DNA of 36,597 bases from Bacteroidales bacterium (GTDB lineage Bacteria; Bacteroidota; Bacteroidia; Bacteroidales; Dysgonomonadaceae): positions 1 through 36,597 of the forward strand of contig JAAZCL010000346.1 of NCBI GenBank assembly GCA_012513315.1, written 5' to 3'. Both the position numbers and the translations under genes were made by a program. Each line of letters starts with the position of its first letter. The first letter of the stretch is position 1. Under the pieces are notes generated by a model that saw only the letters and a list, made by a program, of their open reading frames with translations, was not told the origin of the DNA and did not search any database. This document shows, in pieces, positions 21,716 through 30,325 of this stretch.

Positions 21716-24700
21716 ATGATGAACTTGGAAAAAATTTTATCCAATCGTGTCCTCATTTTAGATGGTGCGATGGGAACGATGATACAGCGATATAATCTTA
21801 CGGAAGAGGATTTTAGGGGTGAGAGATTTAAGGACTTTGATGTGCTCTTGAAAGGTAATAACGACTTGTTATCGTTGACCCAACCAGATGTAATTAGTGA
21901 GATTCATAAAGAGTATCTGGAAGCTGGGTCTGATATTATCGAGACAAATACTTTTAATTCAACCTCCATTTCGATGCAGGATTACAAAATGAGCCACTTA
22001 GCCAGGGAGATAAATCTTGCTGCAGCTAAAATCGCTCGTGAGGCTGCAGATGAGTATAATGTAAAGACTCCTGATAAACCAAGATTTGTAGCTGGCTCAA
22101 TTGGTCCTACCAATAAAACTGCTTCAATGAGTCCTAAGGTTGAAGAACCAATGTTTAGGGCTGCAACTTTTTATGATTTCAAAATGGCGTATAAGGAGCA
22201 AATTCTTGCTCTTGCAGAGGGTGGGGTAGATATACTTCTGATAGAAACCATCTTTGATACTCTTAATTCAAAGGCAGCAATATTTGCAGCAGAAGAGGTG
22301 GCAGCAGAGACTGGTAAGAGAATTCCAATTATACTTTCAGTTACACTTTCTGATAGAGCAGGGAGGACTCTTTCGGGACAAACTTTAGCTGCTTTTGTAG
22401 CATCTGTGAGTCATTCTAATCCATTGGCTATAGGACTCAATTGTTCACTTGGTGCTGCAGATCTTAAACCATACGTAAAAGAGTTAGGTCAGATAGCACC
22501 ATTTTATATTTCAACATATCCCAATGCAGGCCTACCTAATCAGTTGGGTGAATATGATGAAACTCCCGAAAAGATGGCCGAGCAAATAAAAGAATTTATT
22601 GATGAAAGTCTTGTAAATATCATTGGTGGATGTTGTGGCACAACTCCAGAGCATATTGCTAAATATGTAGAGCTTGTAAAAGATTCTGTGCCCCATAAAA
22701 AGTCTGAAGAGCCCAAGTATATGCAGTTGTCGGGCTTAGAACATTTAGAGGTTTCGCCACAGATTAATTTCCTAAATATTGGGGAGAGGTGTAATGTTGC
22801 CGGTTCTAGACGATTTTTGCGTCTTATTCAGGAAAAGAAATATGAAGAGGCACTTTCTATTGCACGTAAACAAGTAGAAGATGGCGCTCAAGTGCTTGAT
22901 ATTAATATGGACGAGGGACTTCTTGACGGTGCTCAAGAAATGACTAAATTCCTGAATATTTTAGCATCAGATCCAGATGTTTCTCGAGTTCCAATTATGA
23001 TAGACTCTTCCGATTGGGAGGTTATTGAAGCTGGTTTGAAATGTGTACAGGGCAAGTCCATAGTGAATTCTATTTCTTTAAAAAATGGAGAGGAAGAGTT
23101 TCTACATCATGCCAAGCTTACACAAAAATATGGTGCTGCTGTGGTGGTGATGGCGTTTGATGAAACCGGTCAAGCCGATACATTTGAGCGTCGTATAGAA
23201 GTGTGCGAACGTGCTTATAATATTCTTATAGAAAATGGATTCAACCCTAAAGACATAATTTTTGATCCTAATATACTTGCAATTGCTACTGGCATGGATG
23301 AGCATAAAAATTATGCAGTAGATTTCATTCAAGCAGTTGGCTGGATTAAAGAAAATCTCCCTCATGCTAAGGTGAGTGGTGGAGTAAGTAATCTTTCATT
23401 TTCTTTTAGAGGCAACGAATATATAAGGGAGTTAATGCACTCATCGTTCTTATATCATTCTATTAAAGCGGGATTAGATATGGGAATTGTTAATCCTGCA
23501 CAGTCGGTTATATATGAGGATATTCCTTTAGAAGAAAAAGAACTAGTTGAGGATGTTATTTTTAATAGGCGCGATGATGCTACAGAGAGATTAATGGCCT
23601 ATGCCGAAAAGATAAAAAATGAAAAGACTCCCGAAGCCGAACAGATCAAAGCTGAAGAGTGGAGAACCTTTTCACTTGAAGAGCGCTTGAGTCATGCCTT
23701 GGTAAAAGGTATAGGTGATTACATGGAAGAGGATTTGACTGAAGCTCTAGGGGTTTATCCACGTGCAGTGGATATTATAGATAAGCCATTAATGGCGGGT
23801 ATGAATAGAGTTGGAGACTTGTTTGGCTCTGGTAAGATGTTCCTTCCACAAGTGGTTAAGGCTGCCCGTGCAATGAAAAAGGCTGTAGCTGTTCTACAAC
23901 CTACCCTCGAGGCAGAGAAAGCATCAAGTGGTGGGTCAATGAAGGCCGGTAAGATATTGCTAGCCACAGTTAAAGGTGATGTTCATGATATTGGTAAAAA
24001 CATTGTTTCTATTGTTTTATCATGTAATAATTTTGATATTATAGATCTGGGTGTAATGGTTCCTCCCGAGAAGATAATTGAAACAGTATTTAAGGAGAAG
24101 CCAGACATTGTAGGACTTAGTGGTTTGATAACTCCTTCGCTGGGCGAAATGGCAGTGGTTGCAGATATGATGGATAAAGTTGGATTAACTGTGCCATTGT
24201 TAATTGGGGGTGCTACTACTTCAAAGCTCCACACAGCTCTAAAGATTGAACCTATGTATAATGGTGGACCAGTTGTTTATGTGAAAGATGCATCTATGGC
24301 ACCGTCTGCTCTCTCTAATCTGATGAGCTCTGAAAATAGAGAAGAATTCATAAATGTTTTAAAAGAGGAGAACGAACGTTTACGCCAAAATTACTCACAA
24401 AAAGTTACAGAACTAGTTTCTATTAATGAAGCGAGAGAGAATGCTTATAAAATCAACTGGGATTCGTTTGAGGCTGAAAAGCCTAATAAATTGGGTAGAT
24501 TTGTTTTAAATAAGATAAATGTAACTGACATTCTGCCGTACCTCGATTGGAAGTTCTTATTTCCTGCATGGAATCTTTCGGCAAGATTTCATACTATAAT
24601 AAATATAGGAACAAGTGATTCTGAACGCTCTGAGTGGATTAATGGATTCCGTGAAGATGACAGGGATAGGGCAGTAGAGGCAGCTAAACTCTATGATGAT

Positions 24701-25435
24701 GCAGTGGCTATGTTAAATAGCTTTGTAGAAGATGATATAGACTACATCAGAGCAGTATACGGTATTTACGAAGCATATAGTGAAAACGATACTGTTTTTA
24801 TAAAGAATGAAAATAGTACGGGTCAGTTTGAGATTGTAGAATTCCCTTTCCTACGCCAGCAGAAAAAGTCTAAGAAGAATGAATATTATTGCTTGAGCGA
24901 TTTTATTGCACCCAAATCATCAAATAAGAAAGACTACATTGGTGCATTTGCAGTTACAGCGGGTGTAGGCGCAGAGACATTGATGGATAAATACAGTGAG
25001 GATGGCGATGAGTATAATGGGCTTCTAATGAAATCATTATTAGATCGTTTGGCGGAAGCAGCAACAGAATGGCTGCATGCTAAAGTACGTCGTGTTGATT
25101 GGGGGTATGCATCAAACGAAGACATCTCCATTAAAGATATGCTGGCCGTTAGATTTAGAGGCATTCGCCCTGCTGTTGGTTATCCATCTATTCCCGACCA
25201 AACAACAAACTTTATATTACACGGTATGCTTTCTTCAGAAGAGGTTGGAATAACTCTCACCGAGAATGGAGTAATGTATCCTAATGCAGCAGTAAGTGGT
25301 CTCTTATTTGCTAATCCCGACTCCAAATATTTTGGAATAGGAGAGATTGATGAAGAGCAAGTAGAGGATTATGCTCAGAGAAAAGGAGTAGATGCAGATG
25401 ATATTAAGAAATTTCTACTTGCAAATTTAGAATAA
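21716..25435 (+). CDS. metH: Cobalamin-dependent methionine synthase
   Basis: Transfers the methyl group of 5-methyl-THF through methylcobalamin to homocysteine. It is 1239 aa with the full four-module order. The homocysteine domain (about 1-325) has zinc ligands Cys243 (GLNCSLG) and Cys306/Cys307 (GGCCGTTP). The pterin domain (about 350-620) has NIGERCNVAGSRRF. The cobalamin cap and Rossmann domains (about 650-890) have DVHDIGKN with the cobalt-ligand His757. The C-terminal activation/SAM domain (about 905-1239) has RPAVGYPSIPDQ. The start is the first of two adjacent ATGs. It needs B12 supply; no cobalamin synthesis or uptake genes are in the window. Confidence 0.98.
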   Translation: MMNLEKILSNRVLILDGAMGTMIQRYNLTEEDFRGERFKDFDVLLKGNNDLLSLTQPDVISEIHKEYLEAGSDIIETNTFNSTSISMQDYKMSHLAREINLAAAKIAREAADEYNVKTPDKPRFVAGSIGPTNKTASMSPKVEEPMFRAATFYDFKMAYKEQILALAEGGVDILLIETIFDTLNSKAAIFAAEEVAAETGKRIPIILSVTLSDRAGRTLSGQTLAAFVASVSHSNPLAIGLNCSLGAADLKPYVKELGQIAPFYISTYPNAGLPNQLGEYDETPEKMAEQIKEFIDESLVNIIGGCCGTTPEHIAKYVELVKDSVPHKKSEEPKYMQLSGLEHLEVSPQINFLNIGERCNVAGSRRFLRLIQEKKYEEALSIARKQVEDGAQVLDINMDEGLLDGAQEMTKFLNILASDPDVSRVPIMIDSSDWEVIEAGLKCVQGKSIVNSISLKNGEEEFLHHAKLTQKYGAAVVVMAFDETGQADTFERRIEVCERAYNILIENGFNPKDIIFDPNILAIATGMDEHKNYAVDFIQAVGWIKENLPHAKVSGGVSNLSFSFRGNEYIRELMHSSFLYHSIKAGLDMGIVNPAQSVIYEDIPLEEKELVEDVIFNRRDDATERLMAYAEKIKNEKTPEAEQIKAEEWRTFSLEERLSHALVKGIGDYMEEDLTEALGVYPRAVDIIDKPLMAGMNRVGDLFGSGKMFLPQVVKAARAMKKAVAVLQPTLEAEKASSGGSMKAGKILLATVKGDVHDIGKNIVSIVLSCNNFDIIDLGVMVPPEKIIETVFKEKPDIVGLSGLITPSLGEMAVVADMMDKVGLTVPLLIGGATTSKLHTALKIEPMYNGGPVVYVKDASMAPSALSNLMSSENREEFINVLKEENERLRQNYSQKVTELVSINEARENAYKINWDSFEAEKPNKLGRFVLNKINVTDILPYLDWKFLFPAWNLSARFHTIINIGTSDSERSEWINGFREDDRDRAVEAAKLYDDAVAMLNSFVEDDIDYIRAVYGIYEAYSENDTVFIKNENSTGQFEIVEFPFLRQQKKSKKNEYYCLSDFIAPKSSNKKDYIGAFAVTAGVGAETLMDKYSEDGDEYNGLLMKSLLDRLAEAATEWLHAKVRRVDWGYASNEDISIKDMLAVRFRGIRPAVGYPSIPDQTTNFILHGMLSSEEVGITLTENGVMYPNAAVSGLLFANPDSKYFGIGEIDEEQVEDYAQRKGVDADDIKKFLLANLE

Positions 25436-25498
25436 GACCGTTTTTTAATTCATATAATTTATTGTTGAAAGGTTCCGAGAAGATGTCCTTAAATGGAG

Positions 25499-25506
25499 TA
25501 TCTTTG
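25499..25506 (+). promoter_or_regulatory. Bacteroidetes -7 element upstream of the threonine-aldolase-like gene
   Basis: TATCTTTG matches TAnnTTTG, 23 nt before the ATG at 25530, so the gene is probably transcribed separately from metH. A good -33 is not visible. Confidence 0.55.
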
Positions 25507-25529
25507 TACAAACAAATTTATCTAGTTTT

Positions 25530-26561
25530 ATGCGCAGTTTTGGCAGTGATAATAACTCGGGAGTGCATCCAAGAATTATGCAAGCTCTATTAGAAGCAAA
25601 TAGTAATCATACTATTGCATATGGTGATGATAAATGGACAGATAAAGCTGTAGATATTATTAGGGAGGAAATGAAGTCTCCCGATATCAATCCGCTTTTT
25701 GTATTTAATGGAACAGGGGCAAACGTTGTAGCCTTACAAGCCTGTACTAAGCCATTCAATTCTATACTATGTGCTGCAACTGCACATATCGCAGTAGATG
25801 AGTGTGGCGCCCCCGTTAAATCTACTGGTTGCTCTATTAAAGAAATAGATACACCAGATGGAAAACTTACTCCTGAGCTCGTTAAACCCTACTTACAAGG
25901 ATTTGGATTTGAGCATCATTCGCAACCTAAAGTAATTGCAATTTCACAAACAACAGAGTTAGGCACTGCTTATACACCAGATGAGGTTAAGTCGCTTGCT
26001 AACTTGGCACATCAACACGATATGTATCTTTTTGTAGATGGTACTAGAATTACCAATGCATGCGCATTTTTAGGAATCGGTCTTAAGGAGATGACGGTTG
26101 ACTGTGGTGTTGATATTTTTACATTGGGGGGCACTAAGAACGGACTTATGTTTGGTGAAGTTATTATTCCACTTCGAAAAGAATTGGTCGAAAATATGAG
26201 GTATTATAGAAAGCAGGAAACTCAACTTTACTCCAAGATGAGGTATATTTCTGCACAATTTATACCCTATCTCGAAGAAAATATTTGGCTAGATAATGCA
26301 AATAAATCCAATAAAGCAGCGCAAAAGCTTTTATCTATAATGAAAGAGGTAAAGGGAATACAGATTACACAAAAAGTTGAATCAAATGCTCTCTTTTTTA
26401 TTCTACCCAAAGATATTACCGACAAGCTAAGAGAAAAATATTTCTTCTACGACTGGGATGTTAGTATTAACGAAATGCGGTTAGTCTGTTCTTGGGATAC
26501 AACAGATGACGATATAGTTAGTTTTACTAATTATTTAGAACAAGTTGCTTCGGTTTATTAG
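25530..26561 (+). CDS. ltaE: Low-specificity L-threonine aldolase / beta-eliminating lyase family PLP enzyme
   Basis: A 343-aa fold-type I PLP enzyme. The N-terminal FGSDNNSGVHPRIMQAL and AYGDDKWTDKAVD blocks are typical of threonine aldolases. FNGTGANVVALQA (59-71) is the cofactor phosphate region, FVDGTRITNA (168-177, Asp170) contacts the pyridine nitrogen, and GGTKNG (200-205) carries the Schiff-base Lys203. Expected reaction: L-threonine or L-allo-threonine to glycine plus acetaldehyde. Close relatives include tryptophanase-like lyases, so substrate specificity is not settled by sequence alone. It has its own -7 box and is followed by a 132-bp gap with a repeated element. Confidence 0.9.
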   Translation: MRSFGSDNNSGVHPRIMQALLEANSNHTIAYGDDKWTDKAVDIIREEMKSPDINPLFVFNGTGANVVALQACTKPFNSILCAATAHIAVDECGAPVKSTGCSIKEIDTPDGKLTPELVKPYLQGFGFEHHSQPKVIAISQTTELGTAYTPDEVKSLANLAHQHDMYLFVDGTRITNACAFLGIGLKEMTVDCGVDIFTLGGTKNGLMFGEVIIPLRKELVENMRYYRKQETQLYSKMRYISAQFIPYLEENIWLDNANKSNKAAQKLLSIMKEVKGIQITQKVESNALFFILPKDITDKLREKYFFYDWDVSINEMRLVCSWDTTDDDIVSFTNYLEQVASVY

Positions 26562-26597
26562 ACGGCTATGATTATTTTACCTCTACATATATACTCA

Positions 26598-26655
26598 AAC
26601 TATTATCGAATTTCTATATTCACAATCCTATTTATAAATAGAACTATTATCGAAT
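26598..26655 (+). repeat. 14-bp direct repeat AACTATTATCGAAT
   Basis: Exact copies at 26598-26611 and 26642-26655, 44 bp start to start (about four helical turns). Similarity continues for 5-6 bases beyond each copy (TTCTAT versus CTCTTT). They lie in the 132-bp gap between the aldolase-like gene and the UPF0316 gene, the second copy 38 nt before the ATG. Confidence 0.6.
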
Positions 26656-26693
26656 CTCTTTTTTTACACACCTAATTATAAACTAAATTATTT

Positions 26694-27257
26694 ATGTTTG
26701 ATTTTTTAGATATTTACCCGTGGCTTTTACCAGTAGTTATTTTCTTTGGTAGAATTATAGACGTAGCACTTGGAACGCTACGTATTATATTTGTTTCAAA
26801 AGGAGAGAAAAATAAAGCTCCGCTAATTGGATTTGTTGAAGTTTTTATTTGGGTGGTTGTAATCTCACAAATTCTTGCTCGTGCTAATGATATGGTTGCC
26901 TATCTTTCTTATGCTGCAGGTTATGCTGCGGGTAATTATATTGGACTAATTCTTGAAAACAGGATTGCATATGGTATTGTATTATGCCGAATTTACACAC
27001 AGAAGAATGGTAAAGAATTAATCAAAGCTCTAAATAAATTAAACATTGGAGCAACAATGACTCACGGAGAAGGATCTACAAATGAAGTTGACATCATAGA
27101 AACTGTTGTAGATCGTAAAATAATGAAAGTTTTGGAAATAGCCATCAATGAATTTGATAATAATAGTTTCTATGTAATTGAAGATGTGCGTACAAAAAAG
27201 AATGGCATCTTCCCCAAAAAAAGGAACATCTTAGAGAGATGGAGAATAGGGAAGTAA
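26694..27257 (+). CDS. UPF0316 family membrane protein (DUF5698/DUF2179)
   Basis: A 187-aa protein. The N-terminal membrane part (about 1-90) has three helices with the family signature GRIIDVALGTLRIIFVSKG (19-37), FVEVFIWVVVISQIL and AAGYAAGNYIGLILE. The C-terminal cytosolic DUF2179 domain (about 100-175) has a ferredoxin-like pattern ending in SFYVIEDVR. This family is widespread and of unknown function. It is convergent with mazG with a single base between the two stop codons, and a hairpin covers both ends. Confidence 0.9.
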   Translation: MFDFLDIYPWLLPVVIFFGRIIDVALGTLRIIFVSKGEKNKAPLIGFVEVFIWVVVISQILARANDMVAYLSYAAGYAAGNYIGLILENRIAYGIVLCRIYTQKNGKELIKALNKLNIGATMTHGEGSTNEVDIIETVVDRKIMKVLEIAINEFDNNSFYVIEDVRTKKNGIFPKKRNILERWRIGK

Positions 27258-27273
27258 ATTATTTTATTTCCCT
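27248..27273. terminator. Hairpin spanning both stop codons of the convergent UPF0316 and mazG genes
   Basis: AGGGAAGTAAA (27248-27258) pairs with TTTATTTCCCT (27263-27273), 11 bp with one G-U pair and a 4-nt loop. It contains the plus-strand TAA (27255-27257) and the mazG stop (27259-27261). On the plus strand GTCTTTT follows. The T tract is weak, but the symmetry fits a shared bidirectional terminator. Confidence 0.6.
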
Positions 27274-28047
27274 GTCTTTTGCTTCCTGCCAAATTACCTC
27301 CATTTCCTCAATAGAGAGTTGATTTAACTGTTTGCCCTCTTCCTTTACTTTCTGCTCCATATAGTTGAAGCGGTAAATGAATTTTTTATTTGTACGTTCC
27401 AGTGCATTATCAGGATTCACTTTATAGAGCCTTGCAGCATTAATTATACTAAAAAGAAGATCTCCAAACTCTGCTTCTGTTTTATCCATATCCAGATTTT
27501 CAATTTCAACCTCCAGCTCGGCCAGTTCTTCTTTTACCTTAGCCCAAACATCATGTCGTTGATTCCAATCGAATCCCGAGTTACGAGCTTTATCTTGTAT
27601 TCGGTAAGATTTCACAAGTGATGGTAGAGATGAGGGAACTCCCTCTAAAACAGTTTTATTACCATCTTTCTCTTTTAGCTTAATCTGTTCCCACGATAGT
27701 TCTACTTGTCCAGCAGTTTCAATCTCTTTATCACCAAATACATGAGGGTGGCGGAAAATTAATTTATCGCAGATTGCATTACAAACATCAGCTATATCAA
27801 AAACCTCTTTTTCTTCACCAATTTTAGAGTAGAATACTATATGCAGAAGGAGGTCGCCCAACTCCTTTTTAATCTCCTCATTATCATTATTAATAATAGC
27901 TTCTGCTAGCTCATATGTTTCCTCAATAGTATTTGCTCTTAAGCTCTCATTCGTTTGCGTTCTATCCCATGGACATTTCTCACGCAGTTCGTCCATTACA
28001 TCAAGTAATCGACCAAAAGCTTCCAGTTTAGAATCTCTACTGTTCAT
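27259..28047 (-). CDS. mazG: Nucleoside triphosphate pyrophosphohydrolase MazG
   Basis: Hydrolyses (d)NTPs to NMPs plus pyrophosphate and cleans aberrant nucleotides; in E. coli it also lowers ppGpp. It is 262 aa with two tandem MazG units. The first has CPWDRTQTNESL (25-36), EETYELAEAI (42-51) and the Mg-binding ELGDLLLHI (62-70). The second has KARNSGFDWN, KEELAELEVEIE and EAEFGDLLFS. It is upstream of dsbD only in coordinate order: its 5' end faces the dsbD terminator, so it is a separate unit. Confidence 0.96.
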   Translation of the reverse strand: MNSRDSKLEAFGRLLDVMDELREKCPWDRTQTNESLRANTIEETYELAEAIINNDNEEIKKELGDLLLHIVFYSKIGEEKEVFDIADVCNAICDKLIFRHPHVFGDKEIETAGQVELSWEQIKLKEKDGNKTVLEGVPSSLPSLVKSYRIQDKARNSGFDWNQRHDVWAKVKEELAELEVEIENLDMDKTEAEFGDLLFSIINAARLYKVNPDNALERTNKKFIYRFNYMEQKVKEEGKQLNQLSIEEMEVIWQEAKDREIK

Positions 28048-28082
28048 CTCTAATATTTGAATAATTATTTTGGATCAGATTA

Positions 28083-28113
28083 AAGTAATAAGAGACGACA
28101 CATTGCCGTCTCT
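28083..28113 (-). terminator. Probable terminator of dsbD
   Basis: AGAGACG (28091-28097) and CGTCTCT (28107-28113) form a 7-bp perfect stem with a 9-nt loop. On the minus strand it is followed by TATTACTTTA, only moderately T-rich. It lies 17 nt after the dsbD stop. Confidence 0.6.
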
Positions 28114-28129
28114 CATAAAGGTTTTATTG

Positions 28130-30157
28130 TTATTTAAATTTTCTCAAACCTATCTGCAGAAATTCAAGGTAGTTATCTACACTTTCATCGTAAGAATGTG
28201 ATGGGGTAAGAGGTTTTCCCTGATGATCAAGAACCACATAAAATGGTTGCGACTGAGTCCCAAACTTATGACGTTGCAGATAGCTCCATTTGTCACCGAT
28301 AGTTCTAAGTCGAGAGTTTCTTCCTCCATCATCTACTTCAATGATTTGTGGAAGCCTTGTTCTCTCATCAACCATAAGAACAATAAAAACAAATTCATCC
28401 TCAATAAGATTTTTAACCCTTTCATCTGCTAAAACAGTGGCATCCATCTTGTGGCAATTTACACATCCGTGACCACCAAATTCTAGAAGCACAGGTCTCC
28501 CCGTTTGTGCTGCATATGCCATTCCTGTTTCATAATCATCAAATACAAGCTCCATTGAATTATCAACTAACTTAAAGTCCTGTGTAGACAATGGTGGTAT
28601 TATAGAACTAAGAGGTTTTAGTGGAGCACCCCATAATCCCGGCACCATATACATTGCAAAAGTAAAAGAAATCATTGCCAAAAATAATCGTGGCAACGAT
28701 ACATGCTTTAACTCGCTATCACTTTTAAGCTTTATCTTTCCTAATAAATAAATACCAAGTAATACAAATAATACAATCCAAAGTGAAATAAATATGTCGC
28801 GATCCAGCAAGCCCCAACCACTAGATAGGTCGGCCACCGATAGGAATTTAAGTGAAACCGCAAGCACAATAAATCCAAGTACAACTTTCACTGAGTTTAG
28901 CCAACTGCCTGATTTTGGTAATGTTTTTAGCCATGATGGGAAAATTGCAAACAGAGAAAAAGGTATTGACAGAGCCAAAGCAAAACCAAACATCCCCATT
29001 GTTGGTGCAAGGAAATTTCCATGAGTAGCAGCATCAACAAGCAACCACCCTATAATAGGACCGGTGCATGAGAATGAAACCAGTGCAAGAGTAAAAGCCA
29101 TGAAAAACAGGCTTAACCAACCTTTAGAGCTGTCAACCTTACTGTCCATTTTGTTTGTCCATGAAGCTGGCAGAACCAGTTCGAATGCACCCATAAATGA
29201 AAAAGCAAAGGTTATAAGCAGAACAAAGAAAATTAAATTAAATACAGGACTTGTAGCTAGGTTATTGAGCGCACTTGCTCCAAAAATTGCTGTAATAATT
29301 AATCCAAGAGTTACATATATTACTATAATAGACATGCCGTAAACACTGGCATCTTTTATTGCTCTTTTACGACTTTTCTTGTTTCTATTTAAAAAGAAGC
29401 TTACTGTAATAGGAATCATTGGCCAAACACAGGGCGTAAGTAAAGCCGCAAATCCCCATAAAAGCCCTTTTAAAAATATATCGATGAGAGAAGCGTCTGC
29501 AAGATCGTCGCCATCGCTTAAAGCTTGGAGCTCACTAATAACTGGAGTCCACAAGATGTCACTATCAACTGGTTGTAGGTTAGAAGCTGCAGCTGCTGCC
29601 ATATCAGCATCTGTTAATGACAAGTTGGCTGCATCTGTGCCCGAGCCTGTTCTAGTAGAAGCATCTGCTGTACTTGAAACTATAACAGTTTTAGGAAGAC
29701 TATTAGCTCCAAAATCGAAGTCAACTGGTAAAGGAGGCGTACAAGTGGCATCGTTACATGCTTGTGCTCTTACATTTCCAACAGCTGCGAAAATAGCTTT
29801 ATCTGTAACTTTAATACGTTGCTTAAATGTAACTGTATTTGTGAATGAGCCTATCTCCATTTGAAATATCTCGTCGAATTTAACAACCGCCTTTTTATCA
29901 GAAGCCTTAAATTTGCCTAGTAATTCACCACCCGAAATGTTGTCGAATTCAATCATTGTGGGGTTTGGCCCCCCTTCAGGTATTTCAGTATCATACATAT
30001 ACCAACCCTGGTCAACAGTTGCTTTTGCTACTATATCAACCTCTCCGCTACCAGCATCCTCTATCGAAAAATTCCATGAGATTGGTTCCTGGGCAAAAAT
30101 TGAAAATGCTGCCAGGAAAAACATAGATAAAACTGATAAGACTATTTTTTTGTTCAT
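28130..30157 (-). CDS. dsbD: Thiol:disulfide interchange protein DsbD
   Basis: Passes electrons from cytosolic thioredoxin across the inner membrane to periplasmic reductases. It is 675 aa, with a signal peptide (1-22, ending near FAQ). The periplasmic alpha domain (about 25-150) has a Cys134/Cys139 pair (QACNDATC). A low-complexity linker (about 160-200) follows. The eight-helix membrane domain (about 225-510) has the TPCVWPMIP motif with Cys243 and a second half SFSCTGPIIGW. The C-terminal thioredoxin-like gamma domain (about 530-675) has Cys565/Cys568 (GCVNC). All three redox pairs are thus present. A -7 box lies 31 nt upstream. Confidence 0.95.
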   Translation of the reverse strand: MNKKIVLSVLSMFFLAAFSIFAQEPISWNFSIEDAGSGEVDIVAKATVDQGWYMYDTEIPEGGPNPTMIEFDNISGGELLGKFKASDKKAVVKFDEIFQMEIGSFTNTVTFKQRIKVTDKAIFAAVGNVRAQACNDATCTPPLPVDFDFGANSLPKTVIVSSTADASTRTGSGTDAANLSLTDADMAAAAASNLQPVDSDILWTPVISELQALSDGDDLADASLIDIFLKGLLWGFAALLTPCVWPMIPITVSFFLNRNKKSRKRAIKDASVYGMSIIVIYVTLGLIITAIFGASALNNLATSPVFNLIFFVLLITFAFSFMGAFELVLPASWTNKMDSKVDSSKGWLSLFFMAFTLALVSFSCTGPIIGWLLVDAATHGNFLAPTMGMFGFALALSIPFSLFAIFPSWLKTLPKSGSWLNSVKVVLGFIVLAVSLKFLSVADLSSGWGLLDRDIFISLWIVLFVLLGIYLLGKIKLKSDSELKHVSLPRLFLAMISFTFAMYMVPGLWGAPLKPLSSIIPPLSTQDFKLVDNSMELVFDDYETGMAYAAQTGRPVLLEFGGHGCVNCHKMDATVLADERVKNLIEDEFVFIVLMVDERTRLPQIIEVDDGGRNSRLRTIGDKWSYLQRHKFGTQSQPFYVVLDHQGKPLTPSHSYDESVDNYLEFLQIGLRKFK

Positions 30158-30187
30158 GTCGCTACTCTTTTGTAATCAAATAAGTTT

Positions 30188-30195
30188 CAAAGATA
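30188..30195 (-). promoter_or_regulatory. Bacteroidetes -7 promoter element for dsbD
   Basis: Minus-strand TATCTTTG, full TAnnTTTG match, 30 nt upstream of the dsbD ATG. No clear -33. Confidence 0.55.
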
Positions 30196-30274
30196 ATAAA
30201 AAAGCATATCTACCCGATCATTCGTGCAGATGCAATTAAATGAGATTAAATTGTTTTATGAACAGTTATAACAT

Positions 30275-30303
30275 AAAGGGGAAGAAAATGTTTCCTCCCC
30301 TTT
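30275..30303 (-). terminator. Probable terminator of katA
   Basis: AAAGGGGA (30275-30282) pairs with TCCCCTTT (30296-30303), with further GGAA/TTCC pairing possible inside. On the minus strand it is followed by ATGTTATAAC, so the T tract is poor. It lies 22 nt after the katA stop. Confidence 0.5.
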
Positions 30304-30325
30304 AATTTGTCTAATAAGTTAAACC

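Noticed and set aside
29379-29864. 161-codon plus-strand ORF opposite dsbD, and other ORFs inside dsbD
   Set aside because: Antisense shadow of a well-supported gene with intact motifs on the other strand; no own promoter or protein-like composition.
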